A stretch of 64,000 bases of DNA, from the NCBI RefSeq assembly GCF_000150955.2, contig NC_011686.1:620001-684000 (forward strand), given 5' to 3'. The notes below the pieces were generated by a model, which searched no databases, was not told the DNA's origin, and saw only the letters and a program-made list of their open reading frames with translations. Positions 1-10,240 of the stretch are shown piece after piece; the stretch's first letter is position 1; every line of letters starts with the position of its first letter. A program made the position numbers and the translations under genes. This stretch comes from Phaeodactylum tricornutum CCAP 1055/1. Its lineage: Eukaryota > Bacillariophyta > Bacillariophyceae > Surirellales > Neidiaceae.

Positions 1-1
1 G

Positions 2-310
2 ATCCTCGACGCGTTGTCCATTCCCTTGATCCGTGGTGCGCAAGCCATTTTCCACATGCATCACTTGGATGTGCCCTGCTACTGTTCCAAGCTGATTCGG
101 ACGTTGCAGAAGGATGGGGTCACGGTCGCCAAGGAGCGACCGCGGGCTTTGACGGCCAATACCCAGGCTATTGTCGAACTGACTTTATCCAACGCTATTG
201 CCATGGAAGCCTTTACGGATTGTCGCGCGTTGGGACGTTTCGTACTGCGACGGAGCGGTGACAGTGTTGCGGTTGGACGAATTGAAGAAGTGCTGATGGT
301 GAACCGATAA
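2..310 (+). CDS. HBS1-like translational GTPase, C-terminal end (partial)
   Basis: The window opens inside this gene. About 102 residues remain, ending at a TAA. They match the last beta-barrel (domain III) of the EF-1A/eRF3/HBS1 GTPase family: a FHMHHLD strand, then RPRALTANTQAIVEL, then LGRFVLRRSGDSVAVGRI. The wording RPRALT...AIVEL and GRFVLR is closest to HBS1, the partner of Pelota/Dom34 that rescues stalled ribosomes in the cytoplasm. eRF3 or another EF-1A paralogue cannot be excluded, because the GTPase domain lies outside the window. The frame is open from base 2, so no start codon is visible. Confidence 0.72.
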   Translation: MLDALSIPLIRGAQAIFHMHHLDVPCYCSKLIRTLQKDGVTVAKERPRALTANTQAIVELTLSNAIAMEAFTDCRALGRFVLRRSGDSVAVGRIEEVLMVNR

Positions 311-463
311 TGATAACTACGTTTTCCATCCTAGCAATGTGTCACTTGCCATTATGTATAGCAAAACTGGTATTGAATGCATTGTTCCAAAATTGTAGAA
401 GTATATATGCTTATGTAAGGAACGTACACTACGACTCTTTGCTTGAGGATGTTCCCCTTTTCA

Positions 464-1657
464 TTAGAGACGGCGGTATCCTTGCGCTTTCGTTCCACGT
501 TGGACCGTACGAAAGGTGTTGTTCTTGGACGCATTGCGGCGCTTGCGGAGCGTTAGGGCCAAGATCATACCAACAACCGCAATGCCCACTACAAGCGGTC
601 CATTCAATCCGAACAAATTCTCCTCTCGGGAATTTCCACCCGGCGCCGCCAGCTGTGGTGAACTATTCGCACTTGTTCCACTATTGGTCGCGGGCAGGTC
701 CATGGATGGGAGTTCAAGGTCCTTTGGATTGTCCGGCAGCGAAGGCTTCTCGGGAAGCACGATGTTGTCCTCGCTCTCCATGTCATCGTCTTTGCTATCC
801 TCTTCTTCATCCTCGCTGTCTTCGCTATCCTCTTCTTCATCCTTGCTGTCGTTGCTAACTTCGTCTTTACTGTCATTGTCACCTTCCGGCTTTTCTTCCT
901 CGTCTGTTTCTTCATTATTCTCTTTGGCATCCGCGCTTTCACGGTCTCCACTGCCGCTGGTGTCGTCGTTCGAAGCGTTTGCATCTTCCGTTTTGTCTTT
1001 ATTCGCATCCACTTCGTCGACTTTCTGTACAGAATCGACGTCCTCACTGCCTCCACCGGTTCCCTCGTCTGCATCAGTGGTACCCTCTGGTGTTTCTTCG
1101 TCGTTGGATTTACTGTCGGGACCCTCGTCCTCCTTTTCCTCCACAGCTTTCGTTGGGTCGGCGCTGCTCGATTTCGCTTTCATCGCATCCGCATCTTCTC
1201 CGGATTCGTCCAGCGCTTCTGCGTCTTTAGACGCTGCGTCCGTCTCGATGCCCTCCTGGGTTGGTTCCTTCTCTGGATCTTCTTCCTTCTCTTCTTGTTC
1301 CTCCTCGTCTACTTCCTCTTGTTCCTCCTCCTCGTCTTCTTCTTGTTCCTCCTCCTCGTCTTCTTCTTCTTCTTCTTCTTCTTCCTCCTCCTCGTCTTCT
1401 TCTTCTTCCTCTTCTTGTTCCGTCTCTTCTCCATCTTCCATGTCTACTTCTTCACCGTCTTCCACCTCTCCCTCTTCATTGACTTCACGGAACCCTTCTT
1501 CTGTATCTTCCGTGTTGACTTCTGAACGGGCTTGTTCCGCCGCAGCCACGTCGGCGGGAGGCGGAGGATAGATGGACGGTGGAGGCGGCACCGCCGCGTC
1601 GTCTTGGACCCGACGGCTTCCCCGCAAACCGACACTGACATCGAGAGTGCTCATCAT
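464..1657 (-). CDS. Acidic single-pass membrane protein with YRRL tail
   Basis: Unrecognised protein of about 397 residues. Tandem ATGs lie at 1657 and 1654; an upstream in-frame ATG at 1699 would add 14 residues. The N-terminus has a GLRGSRR motif and proline runs. A very long Glu/Asp-rich stretch follows (poly-Glu around 1300-1440, then Asp/Ser/Glu-rich repeats). Near the C-terminus is one hydrophobic segment (LVVGIAVVGMILALTL), followed directly by RKRR and a tail ending GYRRL. No N-terminal signal peptide is seen. The positive charges after the membrane segment predict a cytosolic C-terminus, leaving the acidic region lumenal or outside; an acidic calcium-binding role is possible but unproven. 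The next gene upstream on this strand (2506-3111) has the same tail layout, so the two may be diverged duplicates. Confidence 0.7.
   Translation of the reverse strand: MMSTLDVSVGLRGSRRVQDDAAVPPPPSIYPPPPADVAAAEQARSEVNTEDTEEGFREVNEEGEVEDGEEVDMEDGEETEQEEEEEEDEEEEEEEEEEEDEEEEQEEDEEEEQEEVDEEEQEEKEEDPEKEPTQEGIETDAASKDAEALDESGEDADAMKAKSSSADPTKAVEEKEDEGPDSKSNDEETPEGTTDADEGTGGGSEDVDSVQKVDEVDANKDKTEDANASNDDTSGSGDRESADAKENNEETDEEEKPEGDNDSKDEVSNDSKDEEEDSEDSEDEEEDSKDDDMESEDNIVLPEKPSLPDNPKDLELPSMDLPATNSGTSANSSPQLAAPGGNSREENLFGLNGPLVVGIAVVGMILALTLRKRRNASKNNTFRTVQRGTKAQGYRRL
1300..1440 (-). repeat. Triplet repeat coding for poly-Glu
   Basis: Imperfect (CTT/CTC)n on the plus strand, read as GAA/GAG codons on the minus strand. 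It codes the Glu run of the acidic membrane protein and is probably length-variable. The plus-strand reading gives only a poly-Ser shadow frame. Confidence 0.8.
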
Positions 1658-2505
1658 ATTCGTTTGGTTTGGGTTTCGATCGAAACAATGGACAGGCAAC
1701 GAGGGAATGGATCCGGTGCAATCGTACGGTGTCGAAGGGGAGCCTTTTTTTTTTTGCGAACGCCACTAGAAAACGATCCAGCCCAAACGATTCCTCGACC
1801 CGTTCGCCCGCTACCTACCATACGGCAATTTCCGTAGAATTCGTTCGTTCGTTCGGGAGTCGTGTGTGCAGCAGGGCACCCCGCGCGACTCTACTTGCCT
1901 TTTTGCGCGGGGGGTCCCGAGCGTTCGCAAAATGTCTCTCCGGATTTGCGTGACCCCTGTACCGAACCTACCAACGTTCTACTTACCTTTTACTCCTCCG
2001 TATGCCGTACCCGTACCAATAGATCGAAGAATCGTGACTGGAGAACAAAGTGTGTGTCGATAGAAGCAAAGAGTCCAGATACAGTCGTCTCCTATGTACA
2101 GCTATCGACAGACCCATCGACCTATTCATTATATACGAATGACTATCCAACCCCGTCCTGATTATAACATTATGGCAGTCACAGTTCCTGGTCACTGCCA
2201 AGAGATATTGCCCAATGCCCCCAAAAGCCAGCATCACAGTCGACCCCTCTTCCGGGAACCTCCACCAACTACTGGCTGTGAAACCGAAATAGTATCAAGA
2301 AGAGAGCAAGAGAAACATTCCATGTAATGACAACAGGAACGGTAATGTTGGGCACCACCAGCACGGTGAGTCATCGCATGGGATCTAACAGGAAATTAGA
2401 GTAGTGTGGTAGAGTATGATGAAAATGACGCAACAATCCCTACTCGATACAAGTCTTGGTAACGACAAAAACAATTGATTGATCGATCGATCGATCGCTT
2501 CTTCC
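1658..2505. other. Intergenic region
   Basis: About 850 bases between two minus-strand genes. It should hold the promoter of the 464-1657 gene and the 3' end of the 2506-3111 gene. A (GATC)n run lies near its right end. Short open frames here show no recognisable protein. Confidence 0.5.
2481..2497. repeat. (GATC)n microsatellite
   Basis: Four tandem GATC units just downstream of the stop codon of the 2506-3111 gene. Confidence 0.85.
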
Positions 2506-3111
2506 TTATAACTGTCGATACCCGTACGCTTTGAGTTCTAGGGACACCGCCCGCCGAACTTTGTTTCCGGACAAACAGGACCGTCGGAGCCACAGAGCCA
2601 CAATGGCACCGACCACCACGGCACCGGCCATCAGGGTACCCAACCCTTCCGTCATTCTCGTCTCTTCACCAATATAAGACATAGCCTTCATCTCGGGATG
2701 ATATGAATATACACGGTAATAGTAATCCAGCATAATAAGATTGCCACGTGCCAATGCCACGGCGTTTCCGTCCCCCGGATCTTCCTGTTGGTCGACGAAC
2801 CGAGGCTCACCCTCTCTGTTAAAGATCGCATTTGTACTCACATTCGCATACTTAACCCCACTGCGCTCCGTTTCCAATTTGCGGTGAACTTTTGCGTCAC
2901 GATCGTACATATCATTTACTGTTGGTTCGTACACGGCATCGTCACCGACAAGTTTTTTTTGCCGTGCCTCGTTCTCTGTTTCATCGTCCGACAAGTCCGC
3001 CGAAGAATCGACCCATGCTCGAAAGTCCTCCAGCACAAATTCTTCCCGCAAGCGACGACTGCCACGTAGACGTAACCTCGTCCACTCGTGTCCCCTAGTT
3101 CGTGCCGTCAT
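2506..3111 (-). CDS. Single-pass membrane protein with YRQL tail
   Basis: A 201-residue protein of unknown function, starting with ATG at 3111. The N-terminal part is charged and includes an LRGSRR motif. A soluble middle region of about 120 residues is followed by one hydrophobic segment (LGTLMAGAVVVGAIVALWL), RRS, and a tail ending KAYGYRQL. The layout mirrors the 464-1657 protein, whose tail ends KAQGYRRL and which also carries LRGSRR near its start. The last four residues fit the YxxPhi sorting motif read by clathrin adaptors in eukaryotes, so a cytosolic tail directing vesicle sorting is a reasonable inference. There is no clear signal peptide. The gene is probably a diverged paralogue of its neighbour. 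Confidence 0.68.
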   Translation of the reverse strand: MTARTRGHEWTRLRLRGSRRLREEFVLEDFRAWVDSSADLSDDETENEARQKKLVGDDAVYEPTVNDMYDRDAKVHRKLETERSGVKYANVSTNAIFNREGEPRFVDQQEDPGDGNAVALARGNLIMLDYYYRVYSYHPEMKAMSYIGEETRMTEGLGTLMAGAVVVGAIVALWLRRSCLSGNKVRRAVSLELKAYGYRQL

Positions 3112-4106
3112 GGCGGTGGATGTGAGGCAGTAACGCGATACGTATGGTGGGGACAGTGTGAGTGGATGGATTTATCCAAGGAGGCTCGGTGGGTACAGAT
3201 TCACAGTTACATCGGTGCCGACTCTATACCGATAGCTGGTTCTCTAGTCTTTCCAGAGGGCTAGAGAGGGAGATACGTTTGCTCGTCTCGGTATCTTCGT
3301 TGTCTGTCATTGATAAAAGACGATGGTCTAGAGCCATGATTTACTAGCAGTATTCACGAATGGCCTGGGCCTCCACTCACGAAACGGAAATACGGAGCGC
3401 CCTCGTCTACGCGGTCACTCCTATGGAATATAAAAAGCCGCAATGGTTTAGTATTGCCGTGTGCATGCTCCCTCTCAACTACTTAGCAGTAGAGCGATGG
3501 TCGCGTCGCGGAAAAGGAGAGCAGGGTTTGGGGGCATGGTTTTCTCTGCGCATGCCTTTCGTTTCACGGTTGCATGCCTTACTTTCCACGGTCATTCTGA
3601 TGACCCTGTCAAGCTATCGATTCCATTTGTTGGGGTTGTCGGGACAGTTTATATAGAGTAGAGAGTGTTACACTGATTTATACCGAGGGGCATGGATATC
3701 TCGTAACTGTATGTACCTAGGCGGGTAGCTAGCGAGATACTGACGAACGGCGGCAGTTGGTATCTCAATTGTGGCGGCGACGGCCCTACGTAGGGAACCC
3801 GGTCTCGAGACACGGCGAGTCCAGCACCACTGCCAGGGTTTGTACCGTACCGTACCTACCTAGTATCGGAACGGCACGGCGTAACACGACACGACACGAC
3901 ACCAATACACACAAGTGTCTATTCCGGAAGGGTAGTAGCGTCCGTACGTGTTAGAGTATCTGCCTTACAATTGGGTAGTTACCAACCATTGAAGAGTACC
4001 GTAGTCCAAAGAGACACAAAGAAGTACAGTGTCGCGGACGTTGTCTTTGTTTGGCAAATAGTCCTTCACGAACGGGAACGTCGCCTAGTATTGTACACGT
4101 TTTACC
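3112..4106. other. Divergent intergenic region
   Basis: About 1 kb between a minus-strand gene and a plus-strand gene, so it probably holds both promoters. It contains a short (ACGAC)n-like run near 3886-3902. A 98-codon open frame at 3360-3656 has no recognisable domain and I do not call it. Confidence 0.5.
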
Positions 4107-5726
4107 ATGGCGGGAGGCAGTGCGCATCACTCTTGGCATCCACACAATGGCGCTTCGTCGTCCGCGTACAAAGTCACTGCGCTCTCCTCTACGGGAAGCA
4201 GTCACGGTCGGTACCCTCCCACCAAAGCTCACCATCATCACACTCGTCCGCACGACGTTGCCGCGATGCTCGCTCGTGGCTACTCGGCGCGATTCCTCGG
4301 AGCCAACGTGCCGCAATCCTTAACTGTTTGTCGCAAGGACGAAATCGAAAAAGACCTCCGTCACATGCAGGCCTATTACCAAGCCGTGCAGCACTACGAA
4401 CAGCAGTGTTATTTGCACCACAATCCCGACGCCGTAAACGCGACACCCGACCCCTACCACAACGGCACCGCACCCGCTCTGCTCCGCGGAGCCCCGGGGA
4501 CAACGCGGTTGCCCATTCGCATTGATCCGGAAGAAGAAAAGCGTCGGGATGTCTTGCGACAAACAATGCTAGTCGCGGAACACGAACGGGCGCAACTCGA
4601 GCAACAGTACGTGTCCCTCATGGCCCACTACGTGGATGTTGCCCAAGCCCTGCAACAGGCCACACAGAACCAGCGTGAATCGGTGGACTTTTTGCAAGCC
4701 GCCGTCGACCAGAAAGCCCGGGCAGTGGCCTGGATGCGGGCCAAAACGCAATTGGCCCGGGATGTTCGGGACGTCCTGCAACACCGCGGACGAGTGCTGG
4801 CCGCCGCCCACGGCGACCAAACCGCCCCGGTCCCTTCCGTTCCCTCGCTCGCACTCGCCGAAGACGACCCCCTCTACCAAATATGGAACGAATGGGAAAA
4901 CAACGCGCCCACCATTGCATCCAATAATGCCAACAGCAACAAGGCGGGCAAAAAGGCTCCCGTCAAGCCCACCAAGAATGTCACCGTGTGGCCCAGCACG
5001 GTGTTGGCGGCGACCCCGCCGGGCGTACCCTTACTCTTGTCGGCCACCAGCAAGGCACCCGAAAAGTCGCTGGCCATGGGGATGAACGGGGACTTGTGTT
5101 GGTTTCCCACCCACGTGCCCGACGACGTGAGCTCTCACGACCGTATAACGCCCACGGCAACCTCGGCGGCGACGACGACTACTACCACAACGGCTTCCTC
5201 AACGACTGTGGTCGTAACCGAGGAAGAAGACGAATCGGAAGTGGTGGACCAATTGCGCGACACTGTCACGGCCTTGTCCCACGAACTGGAGCAGGAACAA
5301 GCGCAAAACGCCGCGATTGCGTCGAAATTGTGGGAATCCCGTTTAGCTCAGGATGAATGGGTAGCCATGATGAACATTCTCCGTCAAGAAACGGAAGGCA
5401 TCTTGCACCGACACAATGTCTTGCTGGAATCCGACATGGCGTTGGAACGCGCAGCGGCAAAGGAACTGGCCGAGGAAGGGACAGACGAAGATGACGGTTC
5501 CGGGGCGGACCGGCAGAGTTCGGTCCCTCCGGAAGTCACCACGACGACGGCACCGATCCGCAAGGCGGACGAAGCCAATGATGGAGACGACGAGGACAGT
5601 CTGGACGAAGAGGAGGAAGAACCACAGAGCAGTATTGCGGTAGTAGCGGAGGCTGCGGGGAAACGGTCTACAATCGAGCCGGATGGAGCTGGTCCCCGGG
5701 TTAGCAGCAAGCGACGTCGATTGTAA
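4107..5726 (+). CDS. Coiled-coil protein of unknown function
   Basis: A 539-residue protein I do not recognise. The start ATG at 4107 lies in an ACCATGG context. Residues 1-60 are His/Ser-rich and disordered. A more conserved-looking stretch (ARGYSARFLGANVPQ, then a charged helix) follows. Two helical coiled-coil regions lie near residues 140-220 and 375-440, with a Thr/Ser/Ala-rich linker between them. The C-terminus is strongly acidic and ends in SSKRRRL, a possible nuclear localisation signal. The composition suggests a nuclear scaffold or a subunit of a larger complex, but nothing in the sequence assigns a function. It converges on the minus-strand gene at 5984-7228. Confidence 0.72.
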   Translation: MAGGSAHHSWHPHNGASSSAYKVTALSSTGSSHGRYPPTKAHHHHTRPHDVAAMLARGYSARFLGANVPQSLTVCRKDEIEKDLRHMQAYYQAVQHYEQQCYLHHNPDAVNATPDPYHNGTAPALLRGAPGTTRLPIRIDPEEEKRRDVLRQTMLVAEHERAQLEQQYVSLMAHYVDVAQALQQATQNQRESVDFLQAAVDQKARAVAWMRAKTQLARDVRDVLQHRGRVLAAAHGDQTAPVPSVPSLALAEDDPLYQIWNEWENNAPTIASNNANSNKAGKKAPVKPTKNVTVWPSTVLAATPPGVPLLLSATSKAPEKSLAMGMNGDLCWFPTHVPDDVSSHDRITPTATSAATTTTTTTASSTTVVVTEEEDESEVVDQLRDTVTALSHELEQEQAQNAAIASKLWESRLAQDEWVAMMNILRQETEGILHRHNVLLESDMALERAAAKELAEEGTDEDDGSGADRQSSVPPEVTTTTAPIRKADEANDGDDEDSLDEEEEEPQSSIAVVAEAAGKRSTIEPDGAGPRVSSKRRRL

Positions 5727-5983
5727 CGTGCTGCCGGAACGACACGAAATTCTAGATACACGGACGAAGCCACTAAGTATAAGCCAGATTTGGAAGGTAT
5801 AGGTACATCTGGTGTATGTGAGTGTACGGAGTCTAGGAAGTGGGAGGATAGTGTAGTTACTTGCTATCAGCCATAGCAGTACACATATATGCACGTGTAG
5901 AGATAGCTTCTCGAGTGATTAAAATGCTGGGGCAAGGTCGGTTAGATAGAAATACTATTGGTAATAGTAGATTCGTTCGGTGT

Positions 5984-7228
5984 TTATACCATGGGATCGT
6001 TCAAGAGTTCTTCCACGGGAAAGCAGAGGACGGCATCGTCCTCCAAGACCACGTCTTCGTCATTGTCGGGAAGAGTAGTGGTTGTGGAGGATGGATAATG
6101 CCCGTCGTGTTCGGAAGAGGCGTCGGTGGTCAGGATACCGGTTTGAATTTGTCGCGAACTTTTTTCAATGGAGGAGAGAACTCTTGCGAGATTGGCTCGT
6201 TGTTGTACGTGTGCGGACAAGAGCACTTTACGGGACTGTTGAGAGGCTTGCATGGATGCGGCGAGGGATTGTCGTCGCATGCGCAAGTCTTCTGCGTGAT
6301 GAGGTGTTTCCGCTTGGGTGCGTCCCCCGGAAGTCGGGGGGAGGGGAGTGTGCAGACTCTGGCTGGAAATGGAAGTGGCGTCGTCCAGGAGCAGTTCGTG
6401 CTGGAGTTGCACATCGTGACTGAGCAAGAGACTGTGGGGGACGAGAGGATTGTAGAACTCGTCCGAAGTGGAGGTTATTTCGGAAGCGGCGGCATCGTCC
6501 CATACGTCCAGTTGCATTTCGTGCAGGTCCTCGTCGTCGTGATGGCAACCAAGAGTAGTGTTGTTGTTGTCGTGTAAATGCGATTCCGTGGCGTCGAGGG
6601 AGACTCGTTTAACCGTGGCGGATGCGGTAGTGTGTTGCCGTGTGGGTGTCGTTAATGTCGTTACGGTCGCTTCGTGTGAGGACTGGGGAAGGGATGGAAG
6701 GTAATCCACCCATTGGGTAAAGGGATGTGGGGAGAGTGCCCGTATGGTGTTGTTGTTGTGAAGGATGGTTGTCGTAGTCACAGCTGCACCGATACTGGGA
6801 TTGATCGCATCAATGGCGTCCGTAGTGGGGGCCCGGGTGACGGGGCTGCGTACCGCCACGGTAGTAGGAGAAGCGGGAGTGACGAGGGGGAGTGTCTTGA
6901 CGAGAAAGGATTGGACTGTATCGTCATCGACTTGCATGGGATCTTCCAAGGAAGGAGCAGCCTCGAATTCGGTACCGTTTCTCGCGTCCGTGATCCTTGG
7001 ATCAAAGATCGATTCCTCTCGATTGGCGTTGACGGCGACATCGTCGGATTCGCAGTGCATGGGAGCAACTCCGACCAAGGTTTGGAGTGGCGTTTGGTGA
7101 CTGGGCAAACTTCTACTACGACAGGTACTGGCTTGCGATTGATTGTGTATCGTCGAACGGGTTCCCACGCTTCGCGTTGGCGTGCGTCGAGCGGGGACTT
7201 GCGGTGGGGACGGGTGCGGTAGAATCAT
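5984..7228 (-). CDS. Low-complexity hypothetical protein
   Basis: About 414 residues from the ATG at 7228. The frame stays open upstream to 7498, but that part is Cys/Pro/Thr-rich and looks like leader sequence. The protein is rich in Thr, Ser, Asp and His, with Asn runs, acidic patches and one helical segment near the C-terminus (MRRQSLAASMQASQQSRKVL, then a Gln/Leu-rich helix). It ends with an acidic stretch and the motif CFPVEELLNDPMV. I recognise no domain. A short conserved C-terminal acidic/hydrophobic peptide could be a protein-docking motif, but that is speculation. The start is uncertain. Confidence 0.5.
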   Translation of the reverse strand: MILPHPSPPQVPARRTPTRSVGTRSTIHNQSQASTCRSRSLPSHQTPLQTLVGVAPMHCESDDVAVNANREESIFDPRITDARNGTEFEAAPSLEDPMQVDDDTVQSFLVKTLPLVTPASPTTVAVRSPVTRAPTTDAIDAINPSIGAAVTTTTILHNNNTIRALSPHPFTQWVDYLPSLPQSSHEATVTTLTTPTRQHTTASATVKRVSLDATESHLHDNNNTTLGCHHDDEDLHEMQLDVWDDAAASEITSTSDEFYNPLVPHSLLLSHDVQLQHELLLDDATSISSQSLHTPLPPTSGGRTQAETPHHAEDLRMRRQSLAASMQASQQSRKVLLSAHVQQRANLARVLSSIEKSSRQIQTGILTTDASSEHDGHYPSSTTTTLPDNDEDVVLEDDAVLCFPVEELLNDPMV

Positions 7229-8790
7229 GGGAGTAGTTGTGTATGGGCAGGGCACTGTGATGCACAATCCGTGCAAACAGTGGGGAGGAGGAATCAGCAG
7301 GAAGAGTACGCAACGTGAGGTAACGCAAACTCGACTTGCGTGAGTTGATTCGTGCGAAGAAGTTGATAAGCGACTGCCAATGCAATCGAGGCAGGTAGGC
7401 GGGCAGGCAGGCAATTCGTTGGGTTCCGTAGGTGGGGTCGATGCACTCGGTACAACTTTCGAGTTGTCGACAATGGAGTACCCTCGATCTCTGAGCACAC
7501 ACGGGATGCCGTGAGTTAGTTTTTGGTTGGTTGACTGTGAGTTGGGTTGATAGGAACGTACGGTAACAACGTAGTAGATCGATCGTAGACGCTAGGTATA
7601 TGTGTAGGAGTATGCATCTATAATAGAGAGTGTGTGCGAGATTGGATAAGGTATTGGCGACGAAAAACCGAGCGAGAGATTCCCCACAACGGGACGGATC
7701 GAACCATAAATCCCACACTCCCAACGCCACTTTGGGAAACCGTGCTCGCGCTCACACGGTCCAAATCCGTCTTTGGTCGCTCGTTGACTACTATACTATT
7801 AGTACGAGTACTCCTACTACTAGTAAGTACGACATACACAACCTGGCAAGAAAGCGTTGTCCATTCGTGAGAAACACTTCAAAAGCAACGACCGGCTGTC
7901 GCACACGCTCCCTTCCGGTACCAAAAGCCATATCTATACATAGACAAGGCCTATTCCAAAGTCACGCACACACAATAAATTTATCGGAATACAAATTCCG
8001 GAATGGGATATAGAGCCGTTGGAGCGATTGCTGTCTCCCTTGCTCGTTCCATTCTCGAGTCCACGATACATCCGTCCCTTCTATAGAGATCAATGGACCC
8101 TCCAGTAACGATACAAAGAGAGGCTAAGGTGTGCCAGGCTGGCCCGCGTGAATCACCAAAGTCATCCCCAGTTGAATCCGGTCCCGGAAGGGCGATAGTC
8201 GCCAAAGGACTGGCGATCGTCCACGACCCGCGGGTGCGACGCGTCCCTTATACGCGCCCGTTGCAACGTCGTCGGAGAAGGAGGCTCGGCAGGCGTTTCA
8301 ACGCCCTTCTAGGAGTGGCCCATTCGGACGCGAGTTGGGGATGCGGGGCTGGCGTACTCGGAAGCAGCGACATGCCTGCTGGCGTGTGTCCGGGATGGAA
8401 ACGGGTTCGGAAGGCCACGGGGTTTCTTCCGACTCCCACGGGGAAGCGTGACGACGCGTGACTCCCTGCCGATCTCTATGGTATGGTCAGTACCATATTC
8501 GGTGGTTGCGCTCTCGGTCCAACGTGTTGGATGACCACCATCGAACCCTAGCTAGCACCTGTTCAAGTCTTCCTTGGGGTCGCGGATGCCACATCAGCAG
8601 CCGACCAAGCGTCGGAATACGCAACTAACTACCCACACTTGCTAAGTACACGCACACAAACAAGCAAACATAACCAAACTACTTTCTCATTACGGACACA
8701 ATATCCCTCGATGCCACAATCATTCCCCGTCACTTTGTCCACCTGACTGCGAAATACAAACAATTATTCTGTTACCAGTAGCAACTTAGG
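7229..8790. other. Divergent intergenic region
   Basis: About 1.5 kb between divergent genes. It includes short GGCAGGC-type repeats near 7393-7412 and a pyrimidine/CA-rich leader just before the DnaJ gene (8640-8790). Open frames at 8093-8461 (plus) and 7981-8205 (minus) overlap each other and have no recognisable domain. I see no supported gene. Confidence 0.45.
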
Positions 8791-9498
8791 ATGCCGCATC
8801 TTCTTCTTCCACTGCACCAACACGCTCATTCCCCTCGCACTGTCGCAACGCTATGCGCACGCATGCTTGCGTCTCGTCGTCGCAACTCGACGCCGTATCG
8901 TTGCTATTTCACCAACACGGACCGCATGAAACAGGACGATCCGTACGCACAACTCGGTTTGGAATGGGGCGATATGCCCACCACGTCCGATATCAAAAAG
9001 GCCTACAAAAAGCGTGCCGCCCAACTCCATCCCGATCTCAATCCACACAATCCGCAGGCGCTCGTCCAATTCCAAGCCCTCCAAAAGGCCTACCAAACGC
9101 TGCTCGCCTACAGCGACGGCACCAATGCCGAACAGTACGACGACTGGAAAACACATATCTACCGGCGGGGGGACCGTATTGCCGCGGATCGGACAGACGT
9201 GGCGGGTGTGCGACGCCAACGGCCCCGGCCGTCCCCCCATACCGCCAACGTCCACGGCGCCCTCCTCGGCCATCCCGATGGTCGACGGGGCGTAGCCTAC
9301 CGTCACAGACGTGGCGGGGAATACCTGGGAGACGGTGGAGGTGAACAACAGCATTCCAACGGAATTCCATCATCATCCCAATCCAGTAGTGTGGGACGCG
9401 GACTCAACAAATGGGTACAGCCCAAAGCCTTTCAAGCCTGGGATGGTCGCACCCAAGTGGCGTCCGCCGCGGCCAAGCCGAAAGCAAATACCAAGTGA
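8791..9498 (+). CDS. J-domain (DnaJ-like) co-chaperone, probably mitochondrial
   Basis: A 235-residue protein. A J domain spans roughly residues 49-115, with [10 protein letters not shown] at its start, helix II ([19 protein letters not shown]) and the HPD tripeptide at 80-82 that stimulates Hsp70 ATPase activity. Residues 1-45 are rich in Arg, His, Ser and Thr with no acidic residues until near the end, as in a mitochondrial presequence. The region after the J domain is Gly/Arg/Ser-rich and not conserved in any way I recognise. There is no zinc-finger or C-terminal substrate-binding domain, so this is a class III (type C) J protein. In-frame ATGs at codons 25 and 46 are alternative starts; starting at codon 46 would remove the presequence. 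Confidence 0.85.
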   Translation: MPHLLLPLHQHAHSPRTVATLCARMLASRRRNSTPYRCYFTNTDRMKQDDPYAQLGLEWGDMPTTSDIKKAYKKRAAQLHPDLNPHNPQALVQFQALQKAYQTLLAYSDGTNAEQYDDWKTHIYRRGDRIAADRTDVAGVRRQRPRPSPHTANVHGALLGHPDGRRGVAYRHRRGGEYLGDGGGEQQHSNGIPSSSQSSSVGRGLNKWVQPKAFQAWDGRTQVASAAAKPKANTK

Positions 9499-9781
9499 AT
9501 ACAATTCCTACTGTCGGCGTACAAACTGACGTCAAACGTCTTCCTGCCGTCTTTTTGTCGTTGTGCCGTACGTTGTCGAAACTGGTCGATTAGTACGGCG
9601 GCGAGACAAGAGAGATCTAGCTTTTTCGCGGCATGCACTTTCAAGCGAGTAGACTATCTTGTCGAATGTAAAAATTCTTCTTTCTAATGCTTATATTCTC
9701 TGCTTCTTGATACAATGGCAAGTTCACAAGTGTGTGAATTATTGAGACGCTCCTCTACCTCGTTGCTGCTATTGCCGGACT

Positions 9782-10240
9782 CTAGGGGCCATCCAAAAGA
9801 CCACAAGCGACTTCGGCAAGCGGTCCAGGAAACGCACCGTACATGTAACAGTACCCAAGGCACTCTTCGTACGATTCACCGCCCGCACGCACCGGCAAAA
9901 GATCAAAAGTCCCGGTGAACGTCGTTCCGGGACCGGTGAAAGCTATACAAGCACGAATCGTGCCAAAAGCATCAGGACCTGACAACGGAGCACGCCAATT
10001 GTGCTCGGCTGCAGCCAAGGTATCCGACAGCACGGTCAAGTTCGGAATAAACGGCTCATCCAAACGTGTGCTGTCCACGTTGACATCAAAGCAGTCGCTA
10101 AAACCACAGCCTACCGTGGTACGATAGTGGCCGTGACACGCGGGCATGAGCCAAGGCTGGACCAAGAAGAGAGTCACTAGGACGACAACGTCGCCCAAAA
10201 TGTCGCAGCCCCCAAAGATCTTCTGCTTCACATTGAACAA
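9782..10240 (-). CDS. Small cysteine-rich, probably secreted protein (5' end unclear)
   Basis: An open frame of 152 codons ending at 9782. It has a hydrophobic segment near its N-terminus (DVVVLVTLFLVQPWLMPAC) that resembles a signal peptide or anchor, followed by about 115 residues with seven to eight cysteines (CGFSDCFD, ACIAF, EECLGYCYMYG, ACGLL). The frame has no ATG before codon 32 (10147), which lies at the end of the hydrophobic segment, so a short upstream exon is likely. A CAG acceptor at about 10227 would fit. Spaced cysteines after a signal segment suggest a disulfide-bonded extracellular or lumenal protein. I recognise no family. It converges with the DnaJ gene. Confidence 0.5.
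   Translation of the reverse strand: MFNVKQKIFGGCDILGDVVVLVTLFLVQPWLMPACHGHYRTTVGCGFSDCFDVNVDSTRLDEPFIPNLTVLSDTLAAAEHNWRAPLSGPDAFGTIRACIAFTGPGTTFTGTFDLLPVRAGGESYEECLGYCYMYGAFPGPLAEVACGLLDGP

Noticed and set aside
516-1571. Long plus-strand frame coding for poly-Ser
   Set aside because: It is the antisense reading of the Glu-rich gene at 464-1657; the Ser run is the complement of the GAA/GAG repeat.
3360-3656. 98-codon plus-strand frame
   Set aside because: No domain, no neighbouring support, and it lies in a divergent promoter region.
7685-7720. tRNA T-loop-like sequence on the minus strand (GGTTCGATCC)
   Set aside because: The flanking bases do not form a five-base-pair T stem, and no acceptor or anticodon arm could be found.
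8093-8461. 122-codon Arg-rich plus-strand frame
   Set aside because: Overlapping frames on the other strand are equally open, and the composition looks like random sequence.
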